Below, piece after piece: positions 25,536 to 35,349 of a stretch of 64,000 bases of DNA. The position numbers and the translations under genes are program-made. Origin of the DNA: Mycobacteriales bacterium (GTDB taxonomy: Bacteria; Actinomycetota; Actinomycetes; Mycobacteriales; CADCTP01). The notes under the pieces were generated by a model. It was given only the letters and a program-made list of their open reading frames with translations, made no database searches and was not told the DNA's origin. The stretch lies in the NCBI GenBank assembly GCA_035995165.1, contig DASYKU010000008.1:1-64000 (forward strand), in the 5' to 3' direction. Positions within the stretch are counted from its first letter, which is position 1, and each line of letters opens with the position of its first letter.

Positions 25536-26306
25536 GTGCCCACGAGGAGCAGACGGAAGGCGAACACCGCCTTCGGCGTCGACATCGGCGGCAGCGGGAT
25601 CAAGGGTGCGATCGTCGACCTCGACAAGGGCGACCTGGCTACCGAGCGGGTGAAGTACCTGACGCCGCACCCGTCCACGCCCGAGGCCGTGGCCGAGGTC
25701 GTCGCCCGGCTGGTGCAGGAGGCCGGCTGGTCCGGAGAGCTCGGCGCGACCTTCCCCGCGGTGATCAAGAACGGGGTGGCCAAGAGCGCCGCCAACGTCG
25801 ACAAGAGCTGGATCGGCACCGACGTCGACAAGGTCTTCACCGACATCACCAACTGCGACGTCACCGTGCTCAACGACGCCGACGCGGCCGGCATCGCCGA
25901 GGCCCGTTTCGGCGCGGCCAAGGGCGTCGGCGGCGTGGTCATCCTGCTCACCTTCGGCACCGGCATCGGCAGCGCGCTGCTGCTGGACGGCCAGCTGGTG
26001 CCCAACTCCGAGCTCGGCCACCTCGAGATCGACGGCGGCGACGCGGAGAAGAAGGCGTCCTCGGCGGCCAAGGACAACGAGGGGCTGTCGTACAAGCAGT
26101 GGGCCAAGCGGGTCCAGAAGTACCTGTCGCACGTGGAGAAGCTGTTCACCCCGGACCTGTTCGTGGTCGGCGGCGGGGTCAGCAAGAACTCCGAGAAGTG
26201 GGTGCCGCTGCTGAGCATCAACACCCCGATCAAGCCGGCCCAGCTGCTCAACAACGCCGGCATCGTGGGGGCCGCGATGGCCGCCCACGAGAAGTTCACG
26301 GAGTAG
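25536..26306 (+). CDS. ppgK: polyphosphate glucokinase
   Basis: 256 residues. ROK-type kinase fold with phosphate loop FGVDIGGSGIKGAIVD, catalytic region VLNDADAAGIAEARFGA, then LTFGTGIGSALLLDG and ELGHLEI. The gene order suhB/ppgK/sigA is that of mycobacteria, where the enzyme phosphorylates glucose using polyphosphate or ATP. GGGAGAG precedes GTG 25536. The end overlaps the convergent CoA-transferase by 11 bp. Confidence 0.95.
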   Translation: MPTRSRRKANTAFGVDIGGSGIKGAIVDLDKGDLATERVKYLTPHPSTPEAVAEVVARLVQEAGWSGELGATFPAVIKNGVAKSAANVDKSWIGTDVDKVFTDITNCDVTVLNDADAAGIAEARFGAAKGVGGVVILLTFGTGIGSALLLDGQLVPNSELGHLEIDGGDAEKKASSAAKDNEGLSYKQWAKRVQKYLSHVEKLFTPDLFVVGGGVSKNSEKWVPLLSINTPIKPAQLLNNAGIVGAAMAAHEKFTE

Positions 26307-27447
26307 GCAGGCCCAGCTCGGTCCGGATCGTGGCGCCGTGCTCGTCCAGCTCGGGCGAGCGGCGGCGCTGCGCCGGATCCCCGTACGGGGCGATCTTCAT
26401 CGGGTTGCCCACCATCGGCAGGCCGCCGGCGGTGATCACCATCTGCCGGACCGCGGTCTGCTCGGAGTCCAGCGCGGTGCCGACCGTGGACAGCCCGCTG
26501 CAGGGCACGCCGGCGCCCGCGACCTTCTCCAGCCACTCGGCCGCGGGTGCCGTCCGCAGCGCGACCTCCATCTCGGCCGCGAGGTCCTCCCGGTTGGTCA
26601 CCCGCCCGTCGTTGGTCACGAACCGCGGGTCCGTGACCAGCTCCGGCCGCCCCAGCACCGTGCACAGCACCCCGAACAGCCCGTCGCCGCCGGCGCAGAT
26701 CACGATCGGGTCGTCCGCGCAGTGGAACACGCCGAACGGCGAGATCGAGTGGTGCATGTTCCCCAGCCGCGGCGGTTCGGTGTGCCGGTTCAGGTAGTGC
26801 AGCGCGGCCCCCTCCAGCAGCGAGAGCGCGGAGTCGAACATCGCGACGTCGACCTGCGCGCCGTGCCCGGACGTGGTCCGGCCCTGCAGCGCGGCCATTA
26901 CCGCGCCGAAGACGTACAGGCCGGCGGTGAGGTCCGCGATCGAGGTGCCCATCTTGTACGGCTCCCCGTCCGGCTCTCCCGTCACGGCGAACAGACCGGC
27001 GGCCGCCTGCACCACCGTGTCGTACGCAGGACGCTCCCGCCACGGGCCCGTCTGCCCGAAGCCGGAGACCGAGGCGTACACCAGCCGCGGGTTGCGGGCC
27101 GCGAGCTCCTCGTAGCCCAGCCCGAGCCGGCCCATCACGCCCGGCCGGTAGTTCTCGATCAGCACGTCGGCCTTGTCCGCCAGCCCCAGCAGCACCGCCT
27201 TGCCGGTCGGGTCCTTCAGGTCCAGCGCGATCGACTCCTTGCCCCGGTTCACCCGGGCGAAGTACGTCGAGCGCCCGTCCACGAACGGCCCGTACGACCG
27301 GGCGTCGTCGCCGGTGCCCGGCCGCTCGACCTTGACCACGCGGGCGCCGAGGTCGGCCATCATCATCGTGGCGAACGGACCGGCCAGCACCCGGGTGAGA
27401 TCGACGACGAGAAGGCCGGCAAGAGGACCCTGAGGTGTGTCTGACAC
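26296..27447 (-). CDS. CoA-transferase family III (CaiB/BaiF)
   Basis: 383 residues. [28 protein letters not shown] is the CoA-binding start of the family. [17 protein letters not shown] and [20 protein letters not shown] follow, with the expected catalytic Asp region. It moves CoA between carboxylic acids; the substrate is unknown (formyl-, carnitine-, succinyl- or alpha-methylacyl-CoA types look alike). GTG start. It diverges from sigA and is not in the mycobacterial order, so it is probably a local insertion. Confidence 0.9.
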   Translation of the reverse strand: MSDTPQGPLAGLLVVDLTRVLAGPFATMMMADLGARVVKVERPGTGDDARSYGPFVDGRSTYFARVNRGKESIALDLKDPTGKAVLLGLADKADVLIENYRPGVMGRLGLGYEELAARNPRLVYASVSGFGQTGPWRERPAYDTVVQAAAGLFAVTGEPDGEPYKMGTSIADLTAGLYVFGAVMAALQGRTTSGHGAQVDVAMFDSALSLLEGAALHYLNRHTEPPRLGNMHHSISPFGVFHCADDPIVICAGGDGLFGVLCTVLGRPELVTDPRFVTNDGRVTNREDLAAEMEVALRTAPAAEWLEKVAGAGVPCSGLSTVGTALDSEQTAVRQMVITAGGLPMVGNPMKIAPYGDPAQRRRSPELDEHGATIRTELGLPTP

Positions 27448-27730
27448 GGGCTGCTCCGTTCGGTTCGCCGGATTTCTCGGCGCTCGGCGGCATGTTCCCA
27501 GCCCACTTGGGCGGTCCGCGCCACGTCGGGGGCCGGAGCGAAGTTACACTGGCACGGGCACGGGCTACGGCCGGCCGGCGCCAGGTGGAGTCAGCGGTCC
27601 CAAGCGGGACGAGAGACGACCACCCGGACCGGAAGACCGCCCGCTCCCCAATCCAACCCCCTGCCCGTCCTGGGCAGTTTCCGTCGTGCGGCCTCCCCGC
27701 CAGGAGGCACCCGTTCGTGAAAGGGCGTTC

Positions 27731-29326
<1,596 letters not shown>

Positions 29327-29348
29327 TCCGGCCCATGGTCATGAATGA

Positions 29349-29380
29349 GGGCCCCGCGCCACCCGTGCGGGGCCCTTCTT
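29349..29380 (+). terminator. rho-independent terminator of sigA
   Basis: GGGCCCCGC (29349-29357) pairs with GCGGGGCCC (29367-29375) around a 9-nt loop and is followed by TTCTT. It starts 23 bp after the sigA stop codon. Confidence 0.9.
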
Positions 29381-29478
29381 CATCCCGGCGATGGTCCGTT
29401 CGGGGGTTCGCGGCGAGGCGGGCGGCGGTTCACCGAGTCCGCTGAGAGAATCATCTCCTGTTCGCGACCGGCTGAATG

Positions 29479-29505
29479 GGGAACGCCGCCGGAAGGCGGG
29501 TAGTT
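29479..29505 (+). promoter_or_regulatory. possible ECF-type promoter of the first DUF7455 gene
   Basis: GGGAAC (29479-29484) and GTT (29503-29505) are 18 bp apart, the layout used by SigH/SigR-type sigma factors. The paralogous gene at 32019 has a related TGGGGAAC upstream, but no matching GTT. Confidence 0.35.
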
Positions 29506-29539
29506 GCATCAACGTGACCGTCAACCCGAAGGGAATGCC

Positions 29540-29737
29540 GTGACGCCGACACTGACGCCCACGACCTCCCCTGCACCGCCGTCCGCGGGAGACCGCTGCG
29601 ACCGTTGCAGCGCCCAGGCCAAGATCCGCGTCGTCCTCCCCGGCGGCGGCGACCTCGTCTTTTGCGGGCATCACGCCCGTGAGTACGAGTCCACGATCCG
29701 CGAGGTCGCAGCCGAGGTCTTCCGAGCCGAGGACTAG
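29540..29737 (+). CDS. DUF7455 small zinc-ribbon protein, copy 1
   Basis: 65 residues. CDRCSAQAKIRVVLPGGGDLVFCGHH holds CxxC and a later CGHH, four possible zinc ligands, in the pattern of the actinomycete DUF7455 family. GTG 29540 is preceded by AAGGGA; a longer start at 29504 lacks one. It is 72% or so alike, by eye, to the gene at 32019-32213 across the metal-binding core. Function unknown. Confidence 0.8.
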   Translation: MTPTLTPTTSPAPPSAGDRCDRCSAQAKIRVVLPGGGDLVFCGHHAREYESTIREVAAEVFRAED

Positions 29738-29753
29738 ACCCGCACGAGACGCA

Positions 29754-29787
29754 CGAGGCCGCCCGGAACGCTCCCCGGGCGGCCTCG
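29754..29787 (+). terminator. GC-rich hairpin after DUF7455 copy 1
   Basis: A 13-bp stem (29754-29766 with 29775-29787) around an 8-nt loop, without mismatches and without a T-run. It starts 17 bp after the stop codon. Confidence 0.75.
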
Positions 29788-29810
29788 ACACGTCTCCGGG
29801 ACCGACCCGA

Positions 29811-30020
29811 CTTCTCCGAGGCTGCGGAAGCTCCTCCAGGATGCTCTCGCCGGCTCTCCGAGAGTGCTGACCTCGCCCCGCCCGGCGTTCCGTTCCGGAC
29901 TTCTCCGAGGGTGCTCACCGGTTTCTCCGAGAGTGCTGCCGAGCCTCCTCGAGGGCGTCGAACTTCTCCGAGGATGCCGGTGGCTTCTCCACCAGTGCCC
30001 CGAACCTCTCCGAGAGTGCT
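29811..30020. repeat. nine degenerate copies of a TTCTCCGAGRGTGCT motif
   Basis: Copies begin near 29811, 29831, 29853, 29899, 29921, 29941, 29961, 29982 and 30003. The core TCTCCGAGA is a palindrome around one C. The last copy overlaps the stop codon of the Imm35-like gene. Spacing varies from 20 to 46 bp, so it is not a CRISPR array or a simple tandem repeat. A tenth likely copy, ATTCTCCGAGATTGC, lies at about 31895 just upstream of the toxin gene start. Confidence 0.8.
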
Positions 30021-30333
30021 ACCAGCCCAGGGTCGCCGGGGTGGGGAGGTCGTGCGCCCGGGCGTACGAGGCGAGCTGCTGGTCGAAGGACGGCGTGGAC
30101 GCCAGGTGGAAGGTCGCCCCGGAGTCCTTGAGCACGACGATCGGACCGGCCCCGGGCGGCGGCGCGTCGGCCGGGTCCCGGGTGACGAACCAGCGCGCGG
30201 TGCTGAACGCGTAGACCCAGGCCCAGCCGATGTCGGCGACGTCGCCGTCCTCCACCAGCTGCAGCGGGTTGTCCGGCGCGGAGAACGTCTCCAGCTCCGA
30301 CTGCGCGGCCCGGCGGGCCTCCGCCAGCTCCAT
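30019..30333 (-). CDS. Imm35-like immunity protein
   Basis: 104 residues. IGWAWVYAFSTARWFVTRDP, then GAGPIVVLKDSGATFHLASTPSFDQQL, follows the YrhB/Imm35 pattern (GW...fpynt, then GngPilV). Imm35 proteins neutralise polymorphic toxins of protease or deamidase type. The gene starts 11 bp after the stop of the papain-fold toxin gene on the same strand, the usual toxin-then-immunity order. Recognition is from a short protein, so moderately sure. Confidence 0.7.
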   Translation of the reverse strand: MELAEARRAAQSELETFSAPDNPLQLVEDGDVADIGWAWVYAFSTARWFVTRDPADAPPPGAGPIVVLKDSGATFHLASTPSFDQQLASYARAHDLPTPATLGW

Positions 30334-30344
30334 CCCAGCTCCGA

Positions 30345-31874
30345 TCAGTGAGTACGCAGGAACTCCAGGCCGCCGGAGTAGTTCTCCAGGGTCGCCAGCG
30401 TCCCGGTCTGCCCGTCCAGGAAGAACACCCGGCCGTTGCGGTTCACGACATTGAACACGTGACCGGCGATGGACACGCCGCCGGGACCGGTCCGCATCCC
30501 GTGGATGATGCCGCGGGCGCCGTCGCCCGCGTTCTGCAGCTCCGTGACGATGTCGTCGTACCCGCCCGCGGACTTGAAGGTGTTCGAGGTGCCGGTGCCG
30601 TTGGCGATGTACTGCTTCCAGTTCACGCTGGACATCGCGTCGCCGTTGACCCGCTCGACCGCGGTGGTGCCCTTGCTCAGCCCGGCCAGCTGCCGGTCCA
30701 CGGCCTGTACGCAGCTCTGGCAGTTGTTGGTGAAGCCCCAGCCGCCGACGCTCGGGTGCAGGCCGTCGGTCGCGTCGGTGAGCCGGACCAACGGGTTGGT
30801 CTCGGCCAGGTCCGGGAACAGCCGCTTGACCACGCCGTTGCCCGCGTTGCCGGCATGCACCGCGGTCGAGCCGAGGCCGGTGACCGGGTTGCCCTTCATC
30901 GCCGCGCCGGCCGCGCTCGCGAGGTCCTCCCCCTCGGCCAGCAGCCGCTCGCCGCCGACCAGCGCCTTCTCCCCCGCGACCAGGCCCTTCTCGCCGGCCA
31001 CCAGCGCCTTGACGCCCTTGACCCCGTCCAGGATCTTGCCGCCCGGGATGAACGTCAGCGCGGCGTCGATCCCGATCGAGGCCCAGGAGCCCTTGCCGGT
31101 GGCCAGCTTGATCGCGACGTCGATGCCCAGCGCGATCGCGCCCGCGGCCACCGCGAACGGGGCCAGGAACTGCAGCCCCGGCACCAGCGACAGCACACCG
31201 AGCACCGCCGAGATGCCCTTGAGCACGCTGGAGATCTTCGCCAGCACGTCGGCGTGGTCGGCGATCCAGCCCTTCACCGAGGACCAGGCCCGCGACAGCC
31301 AGCCCGGCTCCTTGTACGGCGCGTCCGCGACGTTCTTGATCGTCCCGGCCGCGGACGAGGCGGCCGACCGGTGCTCGGAGTAGAGCCGGCGGGCCTGCGC
31401 GATGACGTCCTGGAGGTCGGAGCTGACCGCGTTCGCGTGCGTCCGGGCCGAGTCGTACCGGGTCTTGAGGTCCGCGTACTCGGCGCTGCCGGACGGTGCG
31501 CTCTGCCCGGCCAGCTGGTTGACCGACGCGACCGCGGACTGCTCCTGCCGCCGCAGCTCGGCCGCCCGCGACTCCAGGTCGGCCGCCCGCCGCTGCCGGG
31601 CCACCAGCCCACTGCCCCAGTCGGTCAGCGTCCGGGCCGCGGTCTGGTGCGACCGGGCGGCGAGGTCAAGGTCCCGGGGCAGGTCCTTGAGCTGCCCACG
31701 GAACGCCTCGGCCGCGTCGCCGGTCCAGGCCGAGGAGTTGAGCTTCGTGACGTTGGCCGAGGCGGCGGAGAACACCTTCCCGGCCGCGGTCACACCAGAA
31801 GCGGCCGAGGAGACCGCTCCGGGGTCACCGGGGGCGGGATCGAAGCCCAGCGCCGGGAACTCGCGCGTCGCCAT
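30345..31874 (-). CDS. WXG-fronted polymorphic toxin with papain-like C-terminal domain
   Basis: 509 residues. The N-terminus is a WXG100-like helical hairpin, with Trp50-Thr51-Gly52 in SSAWTGDAAEAFRG, the signal for ESX/type VII export. Long helices run to about 190. A hydrophobic section follows (about 212-262, LGVLSLVPGLQFLAPFAVAAG). The last 127 residues are a papain-fold (Tox-PL-like) domain: NNCQSCVQAVDRQLAG with Cys385, AGHVFNVVN with His472 and VFFLDGQTG with Asp487. Start ATG 31874 places the WXG motif correctly. It is followed by its probable immunity gene. The target is unknown; related domains act as proteases or deamidases. Confidence 0.85.
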   Translation of the reverse strand: MATREFPALGFDPAPGDPGAVSSAASGVTAAGKVFSAASANVTKLNSSAWTGDAAEAFRGQLKDLPRDLDLAARSHQTAARTLTDWGSGLVARQRRAADLESRAAELRRQEQSAVASVNQLAGQSAPSGSAEYADLKTRYDSARTHANAVSSDLQDVIAQARRLYSEHRSAASSAAGTIKNVADAPYKEPGWLSRAWSSVKGWIADHADVLAKISSVLKGISAVLGVLSLVPGLQFLAPFAVAAGAIALGIDVAIKLATGKGSWASIGIDAALTFIPGGKILDGVKGVKALVAGEKGLVAGEKALVGGERLLAEGEDLASAAGAAMKGNPVTGLGSTAVHAGNAGNGVVKRLFPDLAETNPLVRLTDATDGLHPSVGGWGFTNNCQSCVQAVDRQLAGLSKGTTAVERVNGDAMSSVNWKQYIANGTGTSNTFKSAGGYDDIVTELQNAGDGARGIIHGMRTGPGGVSIAGHVFNVVNRNGRVFFLDGQTGTLATLENYSGGLEFLRTH

Positions 31875-32018
31875 GGCCCGGGACCCTAGCGCAAATTCTC
31901 CGAGATTGCGGCGTATGTCCAGTCGAGGACTAAGAGGCGTAACACCTGGGGAACAATGAACGTGCAAGGTAGAAGGCAGAGCGCGTCCGACCGGGCGCCC
32001 GCCGAGAGGGGAGAGCCC

Positions 32019-32213
32019 GTGACTCCGACCCTGATCCCGGACACCGTCGCCGACATCCTGACCGCCTCCGATCGATGCGATCGATGTGGCGCGCGCGCCA
32101 CCGCCAGAGTGACCCTTCCTGGAGGCGGTGAGCTGTTCTTCTGCGGCCACCACACCCGGCGCTACGACGACGCGCTGCGGGCGGCGGACGCCGAAGTGGT
32201 CAAGTCCGCCTGA
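32019..32213 (+). CDS. DUF7455 small zinc-ribbon protein, copy 2
   Basis: 64 residues. CDRCGARATARVTLPGGGELFFCGHH repeats the ligand pattern of the gene at 29540. GTG 32019 has GAGGGGAGAG just upstream. The gene diverges from the toxin gene (144 bp between starts), so the two paralogs flank the toxin-immunity pair. Confidence 0.82.
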   Translation: MTPTLIPDTVADILTASDRCDRCGARATARVTLPGGGELFFCGHHTRRYDDALRAADAEVVKSA

Positions 32214-32229
32214 GCCTGCGATCCCGCGG

Positions 32230-32946
32230 TCAGCCGCCCGGCACGAATCCGATCGTGCCGGTCGGCGGTCCCGGCGGCGGCAGCCTGGACCCGTCCTCGG
32301 CGAGGAACTCCAGCCCGCCGGCGATCCGGCCGGCGAGCTTGACGAACTCCTCCCGGCCGGCGACGTCCGGGGTGGAGAAGGTGAGCACGGCCAGCCACTC
32401 CGCGGCCGGCGGCGGCGCCGGCACCATGTGCTGGACGACGACCACCTCCTGCCGGCGGGAGGTCAGCGGCAGCGGCACCTGCTGCCGGTTGACCACCCGC
32501 ACGGTCTCCCCGTACGGGTGCTCGACGCGGCGCACGTCGCGCTGCTCGAGGTCCTCCCCCGGCGCCGGGTCGTCGTCGCGGAAGTAGATCTCCATCCCGT
32601 CGAGGTCGATGCCGCCGGCGAAGCGCTGCCAGGCCAGGGTCAGGCTGGCGCCGATCATCTCGCCCGGTGACGAGCCCCTCCCGGCCAGGAACGAGGACAG
32701 GAAGATGCCCGCGGCCCGGTGCTCGGCGACGATGCGCTGCAGGACCTGACGGGCCCGGACGCGCTGGGCCGCGGCGCCGGGCACGTTCGCCGAGCGGTCG
32801 TCCAGCAACTGCTCGATCCAGGCGTCCGAGGTCGCCGGATCGAGGTCGAGCGAGGTGAACTCGTCCGGCACGTCCAGCCGGAAGCCGATCGCGGCCGGGC
32901 GGGGCGCGGCCGGGTCGAACCCGACCTCCTTCTGCGGAGCCGTCAC
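32230..32946 (-). CDS. unknown protein of an ESX-like operon
   Basis: 238 residues. A beta-rich protein with FRLDVPDEFTSLDL at the start and WLAVLTFSTPDVAGREEFVKL near the end, loosely like the Mog1/PsbP fold of LpqN-type proteins; this likeness is weak. No signal peptide. GTG 32946 overlaps the stop of the WXG-like gene by 4 bp (GTGA), so the two proteins are probably made together, perhaps one assisting export of the other. Confidence 0.7.
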   Translation of the reverse strand: MTAPQKEVGFDPAAPRPAAIGFRLDVPDEFTSLDLDPATSDAWIEQLLDDRSANVPGAAAQRVRARQVLQRIVAEHRAAGIFLSSFLAGRGSSPGEMIGASLTLAWQRFAGGIDLDGMEIYFRDDDPAPGEDLEQRDVRRVEHPYGETVRVVNRQQVPLPLTSRRQEVVVVQHMVPAPPPAAEWLAVLTFSTPDVAGREEFVKLAGRIAGGLEFLAEDGSRLPPPGPPTGTIGFVPGG

Positions 32947-33245
32947 GACCTGCCCGCCGCCGCGTCCGCGATGGCGCCGTCGACCTGGTCGTACCCGTCC
33001 GCGGCCGAGGTGACCTTCTCGGAGGTCTTCTCGGCGGTCTCCTTGATCTTCTTCAACGAGTACTCCCACTTGTCCTTGAAGTGGTGCACCGCGCCGGTGA
33101 GGTCGCCGTCGCCGGTCTGGCCGTCACCGAGGCCGTCCATGCCGTGCTGGGCCGTGCCGACCGTGTCGCCGATCGAGTTGAGCTCGCTCGACAGTGCCCG
33201 CAGCGTGTCGACCTCTACCGAGAACCCGCCTGCCATCGAAATCAC
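32943..33245 (-). CDS. WXG100-like ESX substrate
   Basis: 100 residues (97 if the ATG at 33236 is used). Two helices flank FKDKWEYSLKKI, in which W-E-Y takes the place of the W-x-G turn, and the length is typical of the EsxA/EsxB fold. It lacks a signal peptide. First gene of a pair with 32230-32946. No EccC-type secretion genes lie in the window, so the apparatus must be elsewhere. Confidence 0.7.
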   Translation of the reverse strand: MISMAGGFSVEVDTLRALSSELNSIGDTVGTAQHGMDGLGDGQTGDGDLTGAVHHFKDKWEYSLKKIKETAEKTSEKVTSAADGYDQVDGAIADAAAGRS

Positions 33246-33471
33246 CCGAATCCGGTCAATAGTGGCTTACCGGTCGATGATGTTATAACGTCCCCGACCG
33301 TGGGTCCACGACCCCGCGCAGGGACCGTACTCGGGGAGGACCGGTGGCCGTCCGGGCGCCTTCGACCCGGCGCCAGCGCCGATCCGCTCGGTCCGGCCGG
33401 CGGCCCGACCCACCCGCGTACGTCCCCTGTCCCCGGCCGGTGGATCGCCCCCCGGCCGGTCGTGGGCGGCT

Positions 33472-35193
33472 CTACCAGGACTGCAGGGTCGCGATCCGCT
33501 GCTCGAGCTGCTCGACCGAGCAGACCGCGGTCGGCGGCCCGCCGCACTGCCGGCGCAGCTCGTTGTGGATCGTCCCGTGCGGCTGCCCGGTCCGGTGGTG
33601 CCGGGCCGCGACCAGCGCGTTGAGCTGCTTGCGCAGCGCGGCCCGGCGCTCGTGCGGCGCCGCCGCCAGCGTCGGGACCGGCGCGGTGACCGGCGCCTTC
33701 TTCTGCAGCGCGACCTGCTTGGCCTGCCGGGCCCGCAGCAGCGTCGCGACCTGGTCCGGCTCCAGCAGCCCGGGCAGCCCGAGGTACTCCTCCTCGTCGG
33801 CCGTCCCCGGCGTCGCGCCGGTCCCGAACGAGGCCCCGTCGAAGATCACCTGGTCCAGGTGCGCGGACGCGCCCAGCGCCGTGAACGCCTTGTCCTCGTC
33901 GGTCTGCTCGTCCCGCCCGGTCTGGGCCGCGGCCAGCAGGTCGTCGTCCCAGCCGCCGTCCTCGTCCGCGTCGGACTTCTTCCGCCCCAGCACGTGGTCC
34001 CGGACGGCCTCCAGCTCGCCGGCCAGCCGCAGCAGCGGCGGCACCGAGGGCAGGAACACCGACGCGGTCTCCCCCGGCCGCCGGGCCCGGACGAACCGAC
34101 CGATCGCCTGGGCGAAGTAGAGCGGGGTCGAGGCCGAGGTCGCGTACACCCCGACGGCCAGGCGGGGCACGTCGACGCCCTCGCTCACCATCCGGACGGC
34201 GACCATCCAGCGGTCGTCGGAGGCGGCGAAGCCGGCGATCCGCTTGGTCGAGCCGCGGTCGTCGGACAGCACCAGCGCGGGCGCCTGCCCGGTGATCTCC
34301 CGCAGCCGGGCCGCGTACGCCCGGGCCGCGGTCTGGTCGGTCGCGATCACCAGCCCGCCCGCGTCCGGCATCGACGCCCGGACCTGGGACAGCCGCTGGT
34401 TGGCCGCGGTCAGCACCGAGGGCACCCAGTCCCCGGCCGGGTCCAGCGCGGTCCGCCAGGCCCGCGCGATGTGCTCGGCCGTGCCCGGTTCCCCCAGCCG
34501 GGCCGAGAGCTCCAGCCCGGCCCGGGTCCGCCAGCGTGCCTCCCCCGAGTACGCCAGGAAGATCACCGGCCGGACCACGCCGTCGCGCAGCGCCTCGCCG
34601 TACCCGTACGAGTGGTCGGCGGCCGAGCGCAGCGCCCCGTCCGGCTCGGTCTCGTACCGGACGAAGGGGATCGCGTTCTCGTCCGAGCGGAACGGCGTCC
34701 CGGTCAGCGCGAGCCGCCGGGCCGCCGGGTCGAACGCCTCCCGGATCGCGTCGCCCCAGGACAGCGCGTCGCCGGCGTGGTGGACCTCGTCCAGCACGAC
34801 CAGCGTGCGCCGGTTCGCGGTCCGCGCCCGGTGCAGCGCCGGAGCGGCGGCCACCTGCGCGTACGTCACCACGGCGCCGCGGAAGTCGCGCGCGGTGGCC
34901 CCGTCGGCGTTGCGGAAGGTCGGGTCGAGCGGGATGCCGAGCGCGGCCGCGGCCAGCGCCCACTGGTTCTTCAGGTGCTCGGTCGGGGTGACCACGGTGA
35001 CGGCGGCGACGGTCCGGTCGGCCAGCAGCTCGGCGGCGACCCGCAGCGCGAACGTCGTCTTGCCGGCCCCGGGCGTCGCCACCGCGAGGAAGTCGGAGGG
35101 ACGCCGGACCAGGTAGGCCGACAGGGCGCGCCGCTGCCAGGTACGCAGCGGCGGCTGGGCCGGCTTGGTCGGCGCCATCTCAGCGGCGGTCAC
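33472..35193 (-). CDS. DEAD/DEAH-box helicase
   Basis: 573 residues. Superfamily 2 motifs: Walker A TPGAGKTTFA, motif Ia VVTPTEHLKNQW, motif II LDEVHH, motif III LTGTPFR, and motif VI QAIGRFVRARRPGE in the second RecA domain. The C-terminal 180 residues are a helical region of unknown role. Its style resembles type III restriction/XPB-like helicases, but no nuclease or methylase is adjacent. GTG 35193 has GAGGGAG upstream; ATG 35178 and GTG 35226 are alternatives. Confidence 0.88.
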   Translation of the reverse strand: MTAAEMAPTKPAQPPLRTWQRRALSAYLVRRPSDFLAVATPGAGKTTFALRVAAELLADRTVAAVTVVTPTEHLKNQWALAAAALGIPLDPTFRNADGATARDFRGAVVTYAQVAAAPALHRARTANRRTLVVLDEVHHAGDALSWGDAIREAFDPAARRLALTGTPFRSDENAIPFVRYETEPDGALRSAADHSYGYGEALRDGVVRPVIFLAYSGEARWRTRAGLELSARLGEPGTAEHIARAWRTALDPAGDWVPSVLTAANQRLSQVRASMPDAGGLVIATDQTAARAYAARLREITGQAPALVLSDDRGSTKRIAGFAASDDRWMVAVRMVSEGVDVPRLAVGVYATSASTPLYFAQAIGRFVRARRPGETASVFLPSVPPLLRLAGELEAVRDHVLGRKKSDADEDGGWDDDLLAAAQTGRDEQTDEDKAFTALGASAHLDQVIFDGASFGTGATPGTADEEEYLGLPGLLEPDQVATLLRARQAKQVALQKKAPVTAPVPTLAAAPHERRAALRKQLNALVAARHHRTGQPHGTIHNELRRQCGGPPTAVCSVEQLEQRIATLQSW

Positions 35194-35349
35194 GGGCTCC
35201 CTCGACGAGCGGCGGACAGCGATCACCCCCGCCGGAGAATCCCCGACGAGGGCTCCGCAACCCTACCCGGCCTTCGCCGCCGGACCGGTCGCCCGGCGTG
35301 CCGCAGGGGTCCGGCGTGTCCTCGCACCCCGGCCGGGGCACACTTCCAG

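Noticed and set aside
25536..26306. ROK repressor identity for the gene at 25536
   Set aside because: It lacks an N-terminal DNA-binding domain and keeps kinase motifs and the suhB-ppgK-sigA context, so it is polyphosphate glucokinase.
29811..30020. CRISPR array
   Set aside because: Repeats are short, imperfect and irregularly spaced, and no cas genes are near.
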